NCBI RefSeq assembly: GCF_022698145.1
Contig: NZ_JALDAX010000007.1
Coordinates: 310,001 to 374,000, forward strand
Length of the DNA: 64,000 nucleotides
Reading direction: 5' to 3'
DNA from: Streptomyces spinosisporus
GTDB taxonomy: Bacteria > Actinomycetota > Actinomycetes > Streptomycetales > Streptomycetaceae
Below the pieces are notes generated by a model, which saw only the letters and a program-made list of their open reading frames with translations, ran no database searches and was not told the origin of the DNA. Numbering within the stretch: the stretch's first letter is position 1; each line of letters begins with the position of its first letter. Below, piece by piece: positions 44,099 to 51,995 of the stretch. The position numbers and the translations under genes are program-made.

Positions 44099-44131
44099 GG
44101 TCCGGACGGGAAAACCCGTCCCGTCCGGACC
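44099..44131 (+). terminator. Hairpin terminator after the GH2 gene
   Basis: GGTCCGGACGG (44099-44109) pairs perfectly with CCGTCCGGACC (44121-44131). The 11-nt loop contains a further GGG-AAAA-CCC. It lies 12 bp after the GH2 stop and upstream of the GH9 promoter. Confidence 0.85.
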
Positions 44132-44177
44132 GTTGACGGGTGTCATGGCGCGAACAAGCATGTGCTGCGTCCGCATC

Positions 44178-44191
44178 TGGGAGCGCTCCCA
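44178..44191. promoter_or_regulatory. CebR operator
   Basis: TGGGAGCGCTCCCA, a perfect 14-bp palindrome, lies 46 bp upstream of the GH9 cellulase start. This is exactly the known recognition sequence of CebR, the cellobiose/cellotriose-responsive LacI-family repressor of Streptomyces. The gene should be derepressed by cello-oligosaccharides. Confidence 0.95.
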
Positions 44192-44237
44192 TCGCATCGG
44201 CGAGCGTCACCCGTACCTCCGCCCGAGGAGCCCAGAC

Positions 44238-46481
44238 GTGAAACGACGCAGAACCGTGCTGCTGACCGTCACCGCCCTGCTGGGAGCGGCGCTGAGCGCG
44301 CTGCCGGCCGGCCCGGCCGCCGCAGACGAGGTCGAGCAGCTCAAGAACGGCACCTTCGACACGACCACCGAACCCTGGTGGACGACCGCCAACGTCACCG
44401 CAGGTCTCTCCGACGGACAGCTCTGCGCGGACATCCCGGGCGGCACCGCCAACCGCTGGGACGCCACCGTCGGCCAGAACGACGTCACCCTGGTCAAGGG
44501 GAAGTCGTACAAGTTCAGCTTCAAGGCCTCCGGTTCGCCCGGGGGACATGTGGTGCGGGCGGTCGTGGGGCTCCAAGTGGCGCCGTACGACACCTACTTC
44601 GAGGTCAGCCCGCAGCTCAGCGTCTCCGGTGACACCTACGCGTACACCTTCACCTCGCCCGTCGACACCACCCAGGGCCAGGTCGCCCTCCAGGCCGGCG
44701 GCAGCGCGGACGCCTGGCGGATGTGCGTGGACGACGCGTCGCTGCTGGGCGGGGTGCCGCCCGAGGTGTACGAGCCGGACACCGGACCACGGGTGCGCGT
44801 CAACCAGGTCGCCTATCTGCCCTCGGGGCCGAAGAACGCGACCCTGGTCACCGACGCCGGCGCGAAGCTGCCCTGGCGGCTGAAGAACGCCGGCGGCCGG
44901 ACCGTCGCGCACGGCTGGACCGTGCCGCGCGGCACCGACGTGTCCTCCGGGCAGAACGTCCACTCGATCGACTTCGGCGGCTACCGCAAGGCCGGCAAGG
45001 GCTTCACGCTGGTCGTCGACGGCGAGACGAGCCGGCCCTTCGACATCGGGACGAGTGCGTATGAGCGCCTGCGGCTGGACTCGCTGAAGTACTACTACAC
45101 CCAGCGCAGCGGCATCGCGATCCGGGACGACCTGCGGCCGGGGTACGGACGCGCCGCCGGGCACGTCGACGTGGCGCCCAACCAGGGCGACGCGAACGTC
45201 CCGTGTCAGCCCGGCGTGTGCGACTACACGCTCGACGTCACCGGCGGCTGGTACGACGCGGGCGACCACGGCAAGTACGTCGTCAACGGCGGCATCGCCA
45301 CCTGGGAGCTGCTGAGCACCTACGAGCGTGAACTGCTCGCCCGCACCGGCGAGTCGGGCACGCTGCGCGACGGCACCCTCGCCATCCCGGAGAGCGGCAA
45401 CAAGGTGCCCGACATCCTCGACGAGGCCCGCTGGGGGCTGGAGTTCCTGCTGAAGATGCAGGTGCCCGACGGGCAGCCGCTGGCCGGCATGGCCCATCAC
45501 AAGATCCACGACGAGCAGTGGACCGGTCTGCCCCTGCTGCCGAGCGAGGACCCGCAGAAGCGCGAACTGCACCCGCCGTCCACGCAGGCGACCCTCAACC
45601 TGGCGGCGACCGCGGCCCAGGCGGCCCGGCTCTACCGGCCCTACGACCGCGCCTTCGCGGCCAGGGCCCTGACCGCCGCCCGCAAGGCGTGGTCGGCGGC
45701 GCTCGCGCACTCCACGATGTACGCCTCCGCCGCCGACGGCATCGGAGGCGGCACCTACGACGACACCAACGCCACGGACGAGTTCTACTGGGCGGCGGCG
45801 GAGCTGTACCTCACCACCGGCGACAAGCAGTTCGCCGACTTCGTCCTCAACTCCCCGGTGCACACGGCCGACATCTTCGGCCCGCTCGGCTTCGACTGGG
45901 GCAGGACCGCCGCGGCCGGACGCCTCGACCTCGCGACCGTGCCGAGCAGACTGCCCGGCCGCGACACGGTGCGCCGGTCGGTCGTCGAGGGCGCGGACCG
46001 CTACCTGGCGACGCTGAAGTCACAGCCCTACGGCATGCCGTACGCACCCCCCGACAACATCTATGACTGGGGCTCCAGCCATCAGATCCTCAACAACGGG
46101 GTCGTGCTCGCCACGGCGTACGACATCACCGGCTCCGCCAAGTACCGTGACGGCGCGGTCCAGGGCATGGACTACATCCTCGGCCGCAATGCCCTGAACA
46201 TGTCCTACGTCACCGGCTACGGCGAGGCCAACTCCCACAACCAGCACAGCCGTTGGTACGCCCACGAGCTCGACCCGAACCTTCCGAACCCACCGCACGG
46301 GACCCTTGCCGGCGGGCCGAACTCGTCCATCCAGGACCCCTACGCACAGAGCAAACTCCAGGGCTGTGTCGGCCAGTTCTGCTACATCGACGACATCCAG
46401 TCCTGGTCCACCAACGAGACCGCGATCAACTGGAACGCGGCCCTGGCCCGCATGGCGTCCTTCGTGGCGGACCAGCGCTGA
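44238..46481 (+). CDS. GH9 endoglucanase (cellulase) with N-terminal carbohydrate-binding module
   Basis: A 747-residue secreted cellulase. A Sec signal peptide (VKRRRTVLLTVTALLGAALS, ending around AAADE) is followed by a CBM4/9-type module (about 35-165; NGTFDTTTEPWW), a CelD-type Ig-like domain (about 185-270; RVRVNQVAYLP) and the GH9 catalytic domain (about 275-745). The catalytic aspartates lie in GGWYDAGDHGKYV and the proton donor glutamate in STNETAINWNA. It cuts beta-1,4-glucan chains outside the cell. GTG start at 44238 after GAGGAG. The CebR operator upstream ties it to cellulose degradation. Confidence 0.93.
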   Translation: MKRRRTVLLTVTALLGAALSALPAGPAAADEVEQLKNGTFDTTTEPWWTTANVTAGLSDGQLCADIPGGTANRWDATVGQNDVTLVKGKSYKFSFKASGSPGGHVVRAVVGLQVAPYDTYFEVSPQLSVSGDTYAYTFTSPVDTTQGQVALQAGGSADAWRMCVDDASLLGGVPPEVYEPDTGPRVRVNQVAYLPSGPKNATLVTDAGAKLPWRLKNAGGRTVAHGWTVPRGTDVSSGQNVHSIDFGGYRKAGKGFTLVVDGETSRPFDIGTSAYERLRLDSLKYYYTQRSGIAIRDDLRPGYGRAAGHVDVAPNQGDANVPCQPGVCDYTLDVTGGWYDAGDHGKYVVNGGIATWELLSTYERELLARTGESGTLRDGTLAIPESGNKVPDILDEARWGLEFLLKMQVPDGQPLAGMAHHKIHDEQWTGLPLLPSEDPQKRELHPPSTQATLNLAATAAQAARLYRPYDRAFAARALTAARKAWSAALAHSTMYASAADGIGGGTYDDTNATDEFYWAAAELYLTTGDKQFADFVLNSPVHTADIFGPLGFDWGRTAAAGRLDLATVPSRLPGRDTVRRSVVEGADRYLATLKSQPYGMPYAPPDNIYDWGSSHQILNNGVVLATAYDITGSAKYRDGAVQGMDYILGRNALNMSYVTGYGEANSHNQHSRWYAHELDPNLPNPPHGTLAGGPNSSIQDPYAQSKLQGCVGQFCYIDDIQSWSTNETAINWNAALARMASFVADQR

Positions 46482-46525
46482 CGCGCCTCAGGACTGACGC
46501 GCCTCAGGGCTGGCGCTCCTCAGCG
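46478..46525. repeat. Three 16-bp direct repeats that carry both stop codons
   Basis: CTGACGCGCCTCAGGA (46478), CTGACGCGCCTCAGGG (46494) and CTGGCGCTCCTCAGCG (46510) follow each other at a strict 16-bp period. The first contains the TGA of the GH9 gene; the third contains, on the other strand, the TGA of the convergent cytochrome b gene. No separate terminator hairpin is seen. Confidence 0.85.
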
Positions 46526-47995
46526 CTGGGGCTCGCGCTCCACGAGTTCACCCTGATCCTGCCGGTGCGCGGTCAGGGTGTACAACTCGGCCTGATCGAG
46601 CGGCTGGTGCACTTCCACGTACTCACCGTGCGGCAGCCGCTTGATCACGCCGGTCTCCCGGCCGTGCAGCACCAGCTCCCGGTCCCTGAGCTGGAGGCCC
46701 AGACAGATACGGCGGGTGGCGACGAAGACGATCACCGGCAGGACGAACACCGCGACACGCACCGTCCATGTGACCGCGTTGATGGACAGATGCAGCCGGG
46801 TCGCCACGATGTCGTTGCCGCCGCCCGCCAGCAGAATCAGATACAGGCTGATCCAGGACGCACCGATCGCCGTGCGGACGGGACGGTTGCGCGGCCGGTC
46901 CAGGATGTGGTGCTCGCGCTGGTCACCGCTCACCCGTGCTTCCACGAAGGGGTAGATCCCGATGAAGACCAGGAGCAGCGGGAAGACCACGACGGGGATC
47001 AGCACACCCAGCACCAGGGTGTGGCCCCACAGGGTGATCTCCCAGCCGGGCATGACCCGCACCAGCCCCTCCGCGAAGCCCAGGTACCAGTCGGGCTGCG
47101 CGCCGGTGGAGACCTGGTCGGGGCGGAAGGGGCCGTAGACCCAGACCGGGTTGATCGAGGCCACCGCGGCGATGATCGACAGGGCGCCGAAGACCAGGAA
47201 GAAGAAGCCGCCCGCCTTGGCCATGTAGACGGGCATGAACGGGGCGCCGATCACATTGCGTTCGGTCCGTCCGGGGCCCGCGAACTGCGTGTGCTTGTGG
47301 TAGACGACCAGCAGGACGTGGATGACGACGAGTGCGGCCATCACGCCGGGGATCAGCAGGATGTGCAGCGAGTAGAAGCGGGCCACGATGTCATGGCCCG
47401 GGAACTCCCCTCCGAAGAGGAACATCGACAGGTACGTGCCGACGACGGGCACCGACAGCAGCGCCCCGTTGACGAACCTGAGCCCCGTCCCCGACAGCAG
47501 GTCGTCCGGCAGCGAGTAGCCGAACAGGCCCTCGAAGAGGCCCAGGAACAACAGGGTCCAGCCGAACAGCCAGTTGACCTCCCGGGGCTTGCGGAAGGAC
47601 CCCGTGAAGAAGTGCCGCATCATGTGCGTGACCATCGCGGCGACGAAGACCAGCGCCGCCCAGTGGTGCAGCTGCCGCACCAGCAGTCCGCCGCGCACGT
47701 CGAAGCTGATGTCGAGCGTGGAGGCGTACGCCTCGGACATCCGGACGCCGTTGAGCGGGACGTAACTGCCGTGGTACGTCACCTCGTTCATCGACGGATG
47801 GAAGAAGAGCGTGAGGTAGACGCCGGTGAGGATCAGCACCACGAAGCTGTAGAGGCATATCTCGCCGAGCAGGAACGACCAGTGGTCGGGGAACACCTTG
47901 CGCAGGTACTTCCGCCCGAGGGAATGGATGCCGAGCCGGCCGTCGAGCCAATCGGCGACCCGCTCGCCCCGGCCGGGGGTCTCGGTGGCGGTCAC
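46520..47995 (-). CDS. Cytochrome b (QcrB-like) protein without bc1 partners
   Basis: A 491-residue membrane protein like the cytochrome b subunit of the actinobacterial bc1 complex. It has the two haem-binding helices with histidines (RQLHHWAALVFVAAMVTHMM and YSLHILLIPGVMAALVVIHV), the quinol-site sequence PDWYLGF in the PEWY place, and a C-terminal extension. The housekeeping qcrB lies in a qcrCAB operon, but here no qcrA or qcrC gene is present. The GTG at 47995 overlaps the TGA of the ECF41-type sigma gene (GTGA), so its translation is coupled to the sigma factor. It may form an alternative electron-transfer module. Confidence 0.88.
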   Translation of the reverse strand: MTATETPGRGERVADWLDGRLGIHSLGRKYLRKVFPDHWSFLLGEICLYSFVVLILTGVYLTLFFHPSMNEVTYHGSYVPLNGVRMSEAYASTLDISFDVRGGLLVRQLHHWAALVFVAAMVTHMMRHFFTGSFRKPREVNWLFGWTLLFLGLFEGLFGYSLPDDLLSGTGLRFVNGALLSVPVVGTYLSMFLFGGEFPGHDIVARFYSLHILLIPGVMAALVVIHVLLVVYHKHTQFAGPGRTERNVIGAPFMPVYMAKAGGFFFLVFGALSIIAAVASINPVWVYGPFRPDQVSTGAQPDWYLGFAEGLVRVMPGWEITLWGHTLVLGVLIPVVVFPLLLVFIGIYPFVEARVSGDQREHHILDRPRNRPVRTAIGASWISLYLILLAGGGNDIVATRLHLSINAVTWTVRVAVFVLPVIVFVATRRICLGLQLRDRELVLHGRETGVIKRLPHGEYVEVHQPLDQAELYTLTAHRQDQGELVEREPQR

Positions 47996-48897
47996 GCCGC
48001 CTCCTTGTGCACGTGCGTGAGCTTGTCGGGGTTGGTGACGACGTAGATCCCCGAGATCCGGTCGCCGTCGGGGCTGAGGTCCATGACCATGACGGCGTAC
48101 GGGGAGTCGCCGTCGAACAGGACGGCGGCGTCGTCGCCGTTGACGCGGCGGTAGCGCAGGTCGAGGTCGCGATGGCGCGCGCCGTCCCGCTGCGCGTACG
48201 AATGAAGGAGCCGGACCGCCTTGTCCCGGCCGCGCACGGGACGCAGACCGGCCGGCTTGCGGTTGCCGCCGCTGTCCGTCCACACCGTGACGTCCGGCGC
48301 CAGGATCTCCATCAGCTCGGCGATGTCCCCGCCGAGCGCCGCCTGCACGAACCGCTCGGTCGCCTCCCGCCGGACCCGTGGATGCGCGCGGTAGCGCGGC
48401 CGCCGGGCGTGCACATGCCGGCGCGCACGGTGCGCGAGCTGCCGTACGGCCGCCGGGCTGCGCTCGATGATGTCCGCGATCTCCGTGTGGGCGTACCCGA
48501 AGACCTCGTGGAGCACGAACACCGCGCGTTCCAGCGGGGTCAGCGACTCCAGGACCACCAGCATCGCCAGGGACACGGACTCGGTGCGCACGGCCGGGTC
48601 GTCGGTGCCCGGGTCGTCGGCGACCAGCGGCTCGGGCAGCCACGGCCCGACGTAGGTCTCGCGGCGGCGGGTGATCGAGGCGCGGCGCTGCAGGGCGTGG
48701 TTGACGGCGATGCGGACCAGATACGCGCGGGGGTTGTCGACCCCGTCCGTGCCCCGGCCCGACCACGAGAGCCAGGTCTCCTGCAGCACGTCCTCGGTGT
48801 CGGTGACGCTGCCCAGCATGTTGTAGACGAGCCCGAACAGCAGCTCGCGATGGTGCATGAAGACGTCGGTCGCCTCGTCGACGGCGCTCTCGGACAT
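47992..48897 (-). CDS. ECF41-type RNA polymerase sigma factor
   Basis: A 301-residue sigma factor of the ECF41 group (SigJ-like): regions 2 and 4 (TEDVLQETWLSWSGRG, HTEIADIIERSPAAVRQLAH) and then an NTF2/SnoaL-like C-terminal domain (about residues 185-300), which in this group regulates activity in place of an anti-sigma protein. The group's motifs are present: VWTDSGGNRKPA corresponds to the DGGGR motif with serine replacing the first glycine, and NPDKL near the end is perfect. ECF41 genes usually neighbour an oxidoreductase, epimerase or carboxymuconolactone decarboxylase; here the partner is instead cytochrome b, in an overlapping operon. ATG at 48897. Confidence 0.9.
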   Translation of the reverse strand: MSESAVDEATDVFMHHRELLFGLVYNMLGSVTDTEDVLQETWLSWSGRGTDGVDNPRAYLVRIAVNHALQRRASITRRRETYVGPWLPEPLVADDPGTDDPAVRTESVSLAMLVVLESLTPLERAVFVLHEVFGYAHTEIADIIERSPAAVRQLAHRARRHVHARRPRYRAHPRVRREATERFVQAALGGDIAELMEILAPDVTVWTDSGGNRKPAGLRPVRGRDKAVRLLHSYAQRDGARHRDLDLRYRRVNGDDAAVLFDGDSPYAVMVMDLSPDGDRISGIYVVTNPDKLTHVHKEAA

Positions 48898-49070
48898 AGG
48901 TGGCCTCCCCAGTGACGCGCTCACTCCTTCGAGGCCCGTCAGGGGCCGGTTTGTGACATGGCACGGGAATTGTGTGACCTACCTCTCAGCGAATTCCGCC
49001 CGCGTCACACTCACCCGGCGCCCCGCCCTCTTGAACGGGAGTGATTCCACGCACCGAAAGAAGCCGACCG

Positions 49071-49700
49071 ATGACGGACAGCAACCACAAACCCCTCGAC
49101 TTCACCGCGATGTACGCCTCGCACGACGCCTTCCGGCGCGACCTGGAACGCCTCGCGGCGGCCGTCGCCGAGGACCGGGCCGCCTCGCCCGCGGTCAGGG
49201 CCGGCTGGGAGAACTTCCAGCGGCAGCTGCACATCCACCACACCGCGGAGGACAGCGACCTGTGGCCGCAGGTGCGCGAGCGCGTGGCGGGACGCCCGCG
49301 CGACCTCGTCCTGCTCGACGAGATGGAGGCGGAGCACTCCCGCATCGACCCGCTGCTCCGGGCCGTCGACGTCGCGCTCGCCGACCGTGCGCCCGAACTG
49401 CCGGATCTGGTACGGGCGTTGGCGGCAACCCTCGACGACCACCTCAAGCACGAGGAGGACAGCGCCCTGCCGCTGATGCAGGACGTCCTGACGGCCGCCG
49501 ACTGGGCCCGCTTCACCGGCCGTATGCGCGAGGTGCAGGGCGTGCGCGGTGCCGCGCTGTTCGTGCCGTGGGTCGTCGACGGCGCCCCGCCCGCCGACCG
49601 CGCCGCCTTCCTGGGCGCCCTGCCCCCGCCGGTCCGGGCGCTCAACCGCCTGTTCTGGGAGCCGGGTTACCGGCGCAGGGGGCTGTGGGCGCAGGGCTAG
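49071..49700 (+). CDS. Hemerythrin HHE domain protein
   Basis: A 209-residue protein with a helical hemerythrin-like bundle. The iron ligands are visible as YASHDAF, HIHHTAEDSDLW, EMEAEHSRID and DDHLKHEED in the usual order, so a di-iron site is expected. Such proteins bind oxygen or nitric oxide, or store and sense iron; the exact role is not known. The last 60 residues (FVPWVVDGAPPADRAAFL onward) lie outside the bundle. It is divergent from the ECF41-cytochrome b operon across 173 bp. Confidence 0.88.
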   Translation: MTDSNHKPLDFTAMYASHDAFRRDLERLAAAVAEDRAASPAVRAGWENFQRQLHIHHTAEDSDLWPQVRERVAGRPRDLVLLDEMEAEHSRIDPLLRAVDVALADRAPELPDLVRALAATLDDHLKHEEDSALPLMQDVLTAADWARFTGRMREVQGVRGAALFVPWVVDGAPPADRAAFLGALPPPVRALNRLFWEPGYRRRGLWAQG

Positions 49701-49703
49701 TCG

Positions 49704-50444
49704 TCACGACGCGTCGTGGAAGACGATGCCCAGGGCGCGCCGGTGGCCCGAGCGGACCGTGCTCACCCCGTGCCGCATCGCGCCGGCCGACCAGCCCCGC
49801 TTGGTGTGTACCGGACGGTCCCGGGTGGTGAAGACCAGGCCGTGGCCCTGGCGCAGTGCGGTCGCGGTGCCCCGGGACTGGGCCCTGGGCCGCTGCTCGA
49901 CCATCAGGAACTCGCCGCCGGTGTAGTCGACGCCGTACGCGTCGAGCCCGACGACCACCTGCAGCGGAAAGACCTTCTCGCCGAACACGTCACGGTGCAG
50001 GGCGTTCCAGTCGCCCTCCGCGTAGCTCAGCAGGATCTGTGCCGACCGGTCCTGCCCGGCCGCATGGCACGCCTCCAGCCACTCCTCCAGGGAGTCCGGC
50101 CAGGGCGCCGGGCGGCCGAGCCGGGCCGCCCAGTCCCGCGCGATCGGCAGCAGACGCGGGTACAGGGCGGCGCGCAGGGCGGACACCGCAGCCGGCAGAT
50201 CGTGGGTGAAGTAGCGGTACTCGCCGGAGCCGAAGCGGTGCCGTGCCATGTCGACCGTGGTCCGGAACAGCTCCGGCTTCTCGTACAGCGCGGCCAGATC
50301 ACGGCACTCCGCCACTGTCAGCAGCGGTCCGGTCGGCGCGCTGCCGTGGAGGTCCAACTCGCTTGCGAGCGCCGCCCATTCGGTGCCCGCGACGCGCTGT
50401 TCAGCCTGTGCCTCGGTGAGGGTCATCCCGTCTCCCGCCGTCAT
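49704..50444 (-). CDS. 2OG-Fe(II) oxygenase, coupled to the DNA alkylation repair gene
   Basis: A 246-residue Fe(II)/2-oxoglutarate oxygenase. The metal triad is NALHRDVFG (HxD, around residue 140) and RPVHTKRG (distal histidine), with the 2-oxoglutarate arginine in RHGVSTVRSGHRR. The ATG at 50444 overlaps the TGA of the methyltransferase gene (ATGA), so the two are translated together. Because the partner is an alkylated-DNA repair protein, oxidative demethylation of DNA or RNA (AlkB-like) is the obvious guess, but the sequence is not a standard AlkB. Confidence 0.83.
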   Translation of the reverse strand: MTAGDGMTLTEAQAEQRVAGTEWAALASELDLHGSAPTGPLLTVAECRDLAALYEKPELFRTTVDMARHRFGSGEYRYFTHDLPAAVSALRAALYPRLLPIARDWAARLGRPAPWPDSLEEWLEACHAAGQDRSAQILLSYAEGDWNALHRDVFGEKVFPLQVVVGLDAYGVDYTGGEFLMVEQRPRAQSRGTATALRQGHGLVFTTRDRPVHTKRGWSAGAMRHGVSTVRSGHRRALGIVFHDAS

Positions 50445-50932
50445 ACGAGCATCTGCTGCAGCGCACCCTCGTGGGTGAGCAGCCGCACCTTGCGCTCGAC
50501 TCCGCCCGCGTACCCGCGCATCGACCCGTCTGCGGCGATCACGCGGTGGCAGGGGCGGACGATCAGCAGCGGATTGGCGCCGATCGCGGCGCCCACGGCC
50601 CGGACCTCGTCCCGCGGCACCTCCAGCCGCGCGGCCAGTGCGCCGTACGTGGTGGTGCTGCCGTACGGGATCTCGTCGAGGGCCTGCCAGACCCGCTGCT
50701 GGAACCGGGTCCCCTCGGGGGCGATGTCCAGCTCGAAGCGGGCGAGCCGGCCCTCGAAGTAGGCGGTGAGCTGCCGGGCCGCCTCCGTGAACGCCGCGTC
50801 GTCGCGCCGCCACCCGGAGCGGACGACCGGTGCGTTGCGCTGCCCCGTCATGGAGAGCGACACCAGCGCGGTGCCCTCGCCGACCAGGAGCAGTTCACCT
50901 ACGGGACTGTCGATCGTCGTGTACGTCTTCAT
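50441..50932 (-). CDS. ogt: O6-alkylguanine-DNA alkyltransferase
   Basis: A 163-residue suicide repair protein that moves the alkyl group from O6-alkylguanine (or O4-alkylthymine) to its own cysteine. The active site is IVRPCHRVIAADG (cysteine about residue 128), preceded by the DNA-binding helix-turn-helix (PYGSTTTYGALAARL). Length fits Ogt rather than the longer Ada. It is the first gene of a two-gene operon with the 2OG oxygenase. ATG at 50932. Confidence 0.93.
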   Translation of the reverse strand: MKTYTTIDSPVGELLLVGEGTALVSLSMTGQRNAPVVRSGWRRDDAAFTEAARQLTAYFEGRLARFELDIAPEGTRFQQRVWQALDEIPYGSTTTYGALAARLEVPRDEVRAVGAAIGANPLLIVRPCHRVIAADGSMRGYAGGVERKVRLLTHEGALQQMLV

Positions 50933-51044
50933 GGCTCCAGTCTGCGGCTCCGGCCGGCCCGGAACCGGCGGGAATCGGACGTGGTCCTCGGCCGCCGCGG
51001 TCGTCCCCAGGTACCGTCCTCATGTCGCTGTGACCAGGCATTAT

Positions 51045-51054
51045 TTACGCGTAA
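51045..51054. promoter_or_regulatory. Palindrome upstream of the TA module
   Basis: TTACGCGTAA, a perfect palindrome, lies 24 bp before the antitoxin start codon. GGTACCGT occurs twice around it (51011 and 51064), as direct repeats. Ribbon-helix-helix antitoxins usually bind such sites to autoregulate their operon. Confidence 0.55.
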
Positions 51055-51078
51055 GTACCTCGGCGGTACCGTGAAGGC

Positions 51079-51324
51079 ATGCCAGCCCTGAATGTCGAGT
51101 TCAGCGACCGCGAGCTTGAGGACCTGAGGCAGATCGCCAAGGAACGCGGTACGTCGATGAAGGCCCTCGTGCGCGAGGCCGCCGCAGCGGACATAGCCCG
51201 GCACCGCGCGCTGCAGGAGGGCGCGGAGGCGTTCCGCCGGTTCTTCTCCGCCCACGCCGACGAGTTCGCGGCCGCCTTCCCCGACGACGAACCGGCGCAC
51301 GCCGGCGAAGGGCGGGTCGCCTGA
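51079..51324 (+). CDS. Ribbon-helix-helix-type antitoxin
   Basis: An 81-residue protein. The first 30 residues (PALNVEFSDRELEDLRQIAK, ERGTSMKALVREA) fit a ribbon-helix-helix DNA-binding fold, and the rest, charged and helical (FRRFFSAHADEFAAAFPDDE), would neutralise the toxin. It is followed after 3 bp by the Doc-like gene. ATG at 51079 with AAGG upstream. Confidence 0.82.
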   Translation: MPALNVEFSDRELEDLRQIAKERGTSMKALVREAAAADIARHRALQEGAEAFRRFFSAHADEFAAAFPDDEPAHAGEGRVA

Positions 51325-51327
51325 CCG

Positions 51328-51705
51328 ATGGCACCCGTCATCCATATCGATGTGCCGTGGCTGCTCCAGCGCCACGAAGAGGTCCTGCCCGACCAGCCGA
51401 CCGTCAACGACTTCTCCGCGCTGGTCGCCGCCGTCGCCCGCCATCGCGTCGATCCGCCCCGCCTCGGGGTGAACTCCGACCCGGCCTGGCGGGCCGCCGC
51501 CCTGCTGCACACCCTCGCCCTGCTCCGGCCGCTGCCGTCGGCCAACGCCCGTTTCGCGTGCGCGACAGCCGTGGCGTACATGTTCGTCAGCGACGTCGGC
51601 ATCGATCCGCCCTACGGCGCCCTCGTCGACCTCGCGCGCGATCTGATGTCCGGCAAGACCGATGTCTACGGCGCCGCCGACCGGCTGCGTTCCTGGCAGA
51701 TCTGA
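51328..51705 (+). CDS. Fic/Doc-like toxin with degenerate active site
   Basis: A 125-residue Doc-type protein: HIDVPWLLQRHEEVL at the start, then ALLHTLALLRPLPSANARFACAT in the place of the Fic signature (shown here from residue about 58; canonical HPFxDxNxR or HxFxxGNKR). The catalytic histidine is arginine, the phenylalanine is leucine, and only the asparagine and last arginine are kept. Doc phosphorylates EF-Tu in the known system; with this site changed, activity is doubtful. Such degenerate forms recur in Streptomyces, so a changed function is possible. It is the second gene of the TA operon. Confidence 0.82.
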   Translation: MAPVIHIDVPWLLQRHEEVLPDQPTVNDFSALVAAVARHRVDPPRLGVNSDPAWRAAALLHTLALLRPLPSANARFACATAVAYMFVSDVGIDPPYGALVDLARDLMSGKTDVYGAADRLRSWQI

Positions 51706-51730
51706 GGGCCGCCGACCGAGTCGGTGCAGA

Positions 51731-51782
51731 CCCGCCCTCCGGGGCCGCCGGCCGAGGGCGGGAGGAACAAGGCCGGCGGCCC
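51731..51782 (+). other. Interleaved inverted repeats after the TA operon (terminator or pseudoknot)
   Basis: Two perfect stems alternate: CCCGCCCTC (51731-51739) with GAGGGCGGG (51754-51762), and GGGCCGCCGGCC (51742-51753) with GGCCGGCGGCCC (51771-51782). The order A-B-A'-B' means that they either compete or form a pseudoknot. GGGCCGCCGACCGAG at 51706 is a near copy of GGGCCGCCGGCCGAG at 51742. The likely basic role is termination of the TA transcript. Confidence 0.6.
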
Positions 51783-51889
51783 GTGTGACGCAGGAGAGCC
51801 GCCGTCCTGCGCCGGGCCTCCGAGAAGGGCCGGTACCCAGTGCACTACGGGGTGGTGCGCGCCGGGAGCGTGCGCGGGGCTCCGGCGCG

Positions 51890-51913
51890 TGCGCCCCTTT
51901 CACACGGGGCGCA
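51890..51913 (+). other. Hairpin in the gap before the second lectin-sigma gene
   Basis: TGCGCCCC (51890-51897) pairs with GGGGCGCA (51906-51913) across an 8-nt loop. It lies about 80 bp upstream of the two-box element of the paralogue and could end read-through transcription. Confidence 0.5.
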
Positions 51914-51995
51914 TGGAATGGTGAATGCTCAACCGGGCGCGCTGAGTTGCCGCTGTTTCTGACCATCTTTCAAAGAGGCTGATGTTGCCCAAGTG

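Noticed and set aside
46520..47995. Housekeeping cytochrome bc1 qcrB
   Set aside because: No qcrA, qcrC or cytochrome oxidase genes are beside it and it is coupled to a sigma factor.
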